From the NCBI GenBank assembly GCA_017477465.1, contig JAFUVU010000023.1, positions 1 through 41,081 of the forward strand: a stretch of 41,081 nt of DNA, given 5' to 3'. Source of the DNA: Bacteroidales bacterium (lineage in GTDB: Bacteria > Bacteroidota > Bacteroidia > Bacteroidales > UBA932). A model generated the notes under the pieces. The model had not been told where the DNA came from, did not search any database, and saw nothing but the letters and a program-made list of their open reading frames with translations. Positions 39,890 through 41,081 of this stretch are shown piece by piece. The first letter of the stretch is position 1, and the number at the start of each line of letters is the position of its first letter. Made by a program: the position numbers and the translations under genes.

Positions 39890-40693
39890 GTGGAACTGTC
39901 GGGATCGGCAGTTTCAGGGAATGAGAAGGACTTCAGCAGCAGCGATGCCGTGTCCAAGTGGCAACGATACGACGTATCCGGCAATTCCAACCAGAAGGTC
40001 GTAACTCATACCTTCATGTACAACAACAAGCAGTATCGCAACTACACGATACTGTACGACAAGACAATGAAGGCGGCACTCTGGGCGGCATTTCCGATGC
40101 ACGCGACAGCGTACCCGTGGAATGTGACGCGTGGAGACAACTGGCAGTACGACCCTGCTCTGGACCAGTCTTGGCAGCCTAAACTCTCATCGAGTTACAG
40201 CGGCGGCTACACCCGCGGACATCAGGTGGCGTCCAACGACAGGCGGACGACCATCTACCAGATGTACCAGACGAACTACTTCTCCAACATGACGCCTCAG
40301 ACAAGTGCTTTCAATGCCGGAGACGCAACAGACTGGGACGAATTGGAGACCTCCATTCAGAACTTGGGGAAAGCCTCCACAGGACGCGATACTCTCTATG
40401 TAGTCACAGGCGCCATTTTCGGTGCAGGATACAAAACGGATGCGAAAGACAATAATAGTGTCACTTGCCCCGTTCCTACCGACTACTACAAGTGCATCAT
40501 GAAGGTCAGTTTCAATGCCGCTGGAGAGGTGACGGCAGCCCAAGGCGCCGCCTTCCTTCTGAATCATGAGACCGGGACGAAGCAGGAAAAGACCATTCGG
40601 CAGATGGAAGAGCTCACGGGATTTGACTTCTTTACGAACATCCCGTCCAATTATCAGAATTCTGCGGAGGGTACATTTACTTCGCTATTCTGA
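39890..40693 (+). CDS. DNA/RNA non-specific endonuclease domain (NUC1-like), in frame after the lipoprotein stop
   Basis: The nuclease domain shows the metal/His motif as TRGHQVASNDR (usual form DRGH) and NMTPQTSAFNAG, which carries the catalytic Asn region, then YVVTGAIFG. A GTG at 39890 could start a 267-residue protein without a signal peptide. However, the frame is open directly from the TGA at 39803-39805 and the intervening 28 codons read as a Gly-rich linker followed by PGYLSCGEIPAVELSG, the usual entry to such nuclease domains in Bacteroidota fusions. The ancestral product was probably one secreted lipoprotein of about 1,120 residues. The nuclease may now be silent, produced by read-through, or split by a sequencing error. 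Confidence 0.7.
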   Translation: MELSGSAVSGNEKDFSSSDAVSKWQRYDVSGNSNQKVVTHTFMYNNKQYRNYTILYDKTMKAALWAAFPMHATAYPWNVTRGDNWQYDPALDQSWQPKLSSSYSGGYTRGHQVASNDRRTTIYQMYQTNYFSNMTPQTSAFNAGDATDWDELETSIQNLGKASTGRDTLYVVTGAIFGAGYKTDAKDNNSVTCPVPTDYYKCIMKVSFNAAGEVTAAQGAAFLLNHETGTKQEKTIRQMEELTGFDFFTNIPSNYQNSAEGTFTSLF

Positions 40694-40714
40694 TAACTCG
40701 GTCATCAAAGCAAT

Positions 40715-40758
40715 AGTAGCAGCAACTTACATGCAATTGCATACAAGTTGCTGCTACT
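40715..40758 (+). terminator. hairpin after the nuclease gene
   Basis: A perfect 14-bp stem (AGTAGCAGCAACTT at 40715-40728 with its complement at 40745-40758) encloses a loop containing the palindrome ATGCAATTGCAT; TTGTATTT follows. It is placed 21 bases after the stop, as expected for a terminator. Confidence 0.7.
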
Positions 40759-40811
40759 TGTATTTAATCCGCGCCACTTTCACATAAAGTAAGCATCCGA
40801 TGAACTGCATA

Positions 40812-40842
40812 TTGTAGCCGGGAGAGATCCTGGCTACATTTG
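40812..40842 (+). promoter_or_regulatory. IS66 promoter overlapped by an inverted repeat
   Basis: TTG (40812-40814) and TACATTTG (40835-40842) are 20 bases apart, a full -33/-7 promoter. TGTAGCC (40813-40819) and GGCTACA (40832-40838) form a dyad that lies across both elements, extendable inward by GGGA/TCCT. It could be an operator for self-repression or a hairpin blocking read-through from outside. Confidence 0.6.
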
Positions 40843-40859
40843 CAAAAAATCGGAAGCAT

Positions 40860-41081
40860 ATGATGACACGCGAACAGATCCTGGAAATAGATCAATACTG
40901 CCAGGAGCACAAGATGAGTTACAAACGGCGCTTGGAAGAACTTGACATTCCGTTCTGGAACTTCTACAAGGCAAAGCGTAAGTACAGATTGGAGGACGAA
41001 GCGTCTAGCAATGTCGGAGAGTTCGTTCAAATGGTTCCGGGAACGTTCAGTTCTGGACTGATGCCCATCAGGAACGGGAAG
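40860..41081 (+). CDS. tnpA: IS66 family accessory protein, first gene (partial)
   Basis: Seventy-four codons up to the window end begin MMTREQILEIDQYCQEHKMS and continue KRRLEELDIPFWNFYKAKRKY and VGEFVQMVPGTF. This matches the first small accessory protein of Bacteroidota IS66 elements, which carries a helix-turn-helix-like start. IS66 transposition needs this protein and TnpB beside the main transposase. The ATG may be 40860 or 40863; both are in frame. The C-terminal end is outside the window. Confidence 0.8.
   Translation, partial: MMTREQILEIDQYCQEHKMSYKRRLEELDIPFWNFYKAKRKYRLEDEASSNVGEFVQMVPGTFSSGLMPIRNGK

Larger units (their letters stand above)
40789..41081 (+). mobile_element. left end of an IS66-family insertion sequence (cut by window end)
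   Basis: The sequence from GTAAGC at 40789 is typical of IS66 inverted-repeat ends, and the first gene of the element follows 71 bases later. The preceding eight bases (CACATAAA, 40781-40788) would be the target duplication. The element continues beyond the window. It has landed 30 bases after the hairpin ending the nuclease gene. Confidence 0.7.

Noticed and set aside
1-41081. tRNA, rRNA, riboswitch or prophage genes
   Set aside because: None recognised by eye in either strand; the gene-free intervals hold only the repeats, hairpins and promoters listed.

Overview
The window looks like a chromosomal segment of a Bacteroidales (Bacteroidota) bacterium of moderately high GC. Supporting signs are promoters with the Bacteroidota -7 element TAnnTTTG, almost no Shine-Dalgarno sequences, and lineage-typical families: DUF5683, DUF4954, a fimbrillin-like lipoprotein, a short adenylate kinase without a zinc LID, a nucleoside kinase fused to TGS/SAD domains, and a Bacteroidota-type IS66. 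I could not run any search, so the genus is left open.

Layout. (1) 1-6595, plus strand: the end of an unidentified gene, then a tight four-gene operon (MMPL exporter fused to a lysophospholipid-type acyltransferase, alpha/beta hydrolase, PaaK-like adenylate-forming ligase, second acyltransferase). It resembles the tail of an aryl-polyene/dialkylresorcinol-type lipid pigment cluster. (2) 15650-6592, minus strand: a seven-gene operon, second MMPL exporter, FakA, DegV/FakB, a GNAT-fold YghO/ceramide-synthase-like acyltransferase, PlsX, acyl carrier protein and nucleoside kinase. It reads as a module that activates free fatty acids to acyl-phosphate and acyl-ACP, uses the acyl groups, and exports a lipid. 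(3) 15661-22685, mostly minus strand: adk-hpt, a divergent helix-hairpin-helix outer-membrane-type protein on the plus strand, and the parA-parB-DUF5683-mltD operon. (4) 22657-24199: 1.5 kb with no gene, holding four 187-bp repeat units (plus a partial one) built around the 13-bp palindrome TGGACCTGGTCCA, followed by a second array with a GAATC core every 7-8 bp. (5) 24200-28410: a PriA homologue that has lost its helicase motifs and zinc cluster, and two tandem paralogues of the YghO/BcerS-like protein. (6) 28420-36130: a NagZ-like GH3 lipoprotein and MntP on the minus strand; hypB, a multi-FeS flavoprotein, hypA and a DUF4954 protein on the plus strand. (7) 36131-37155: 1 kb without a confident gene, containing a second locus of the 13-bp palindromes, a perfect 22-bp hairpin, a terminator and a strong promoter. 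(8) 37156-41081: a 49-residue small protein, a large fimbrillin-like lipoprotein, an endonuclease domain in the same frame directly after its TGA stop, and the left end of an IS66-family element cut by the window edge.

The most unusual items are the palindrome-rich repeat family at two loci, one beside parA; the helicase-dead PriA homologue next to it; the FakA/FakB/PlsX/ACP operon with an embedded ceramide-synthase-like acyltransferase and exporter; and the in-frame TGA splitting a lipoprotein from a nuclease.
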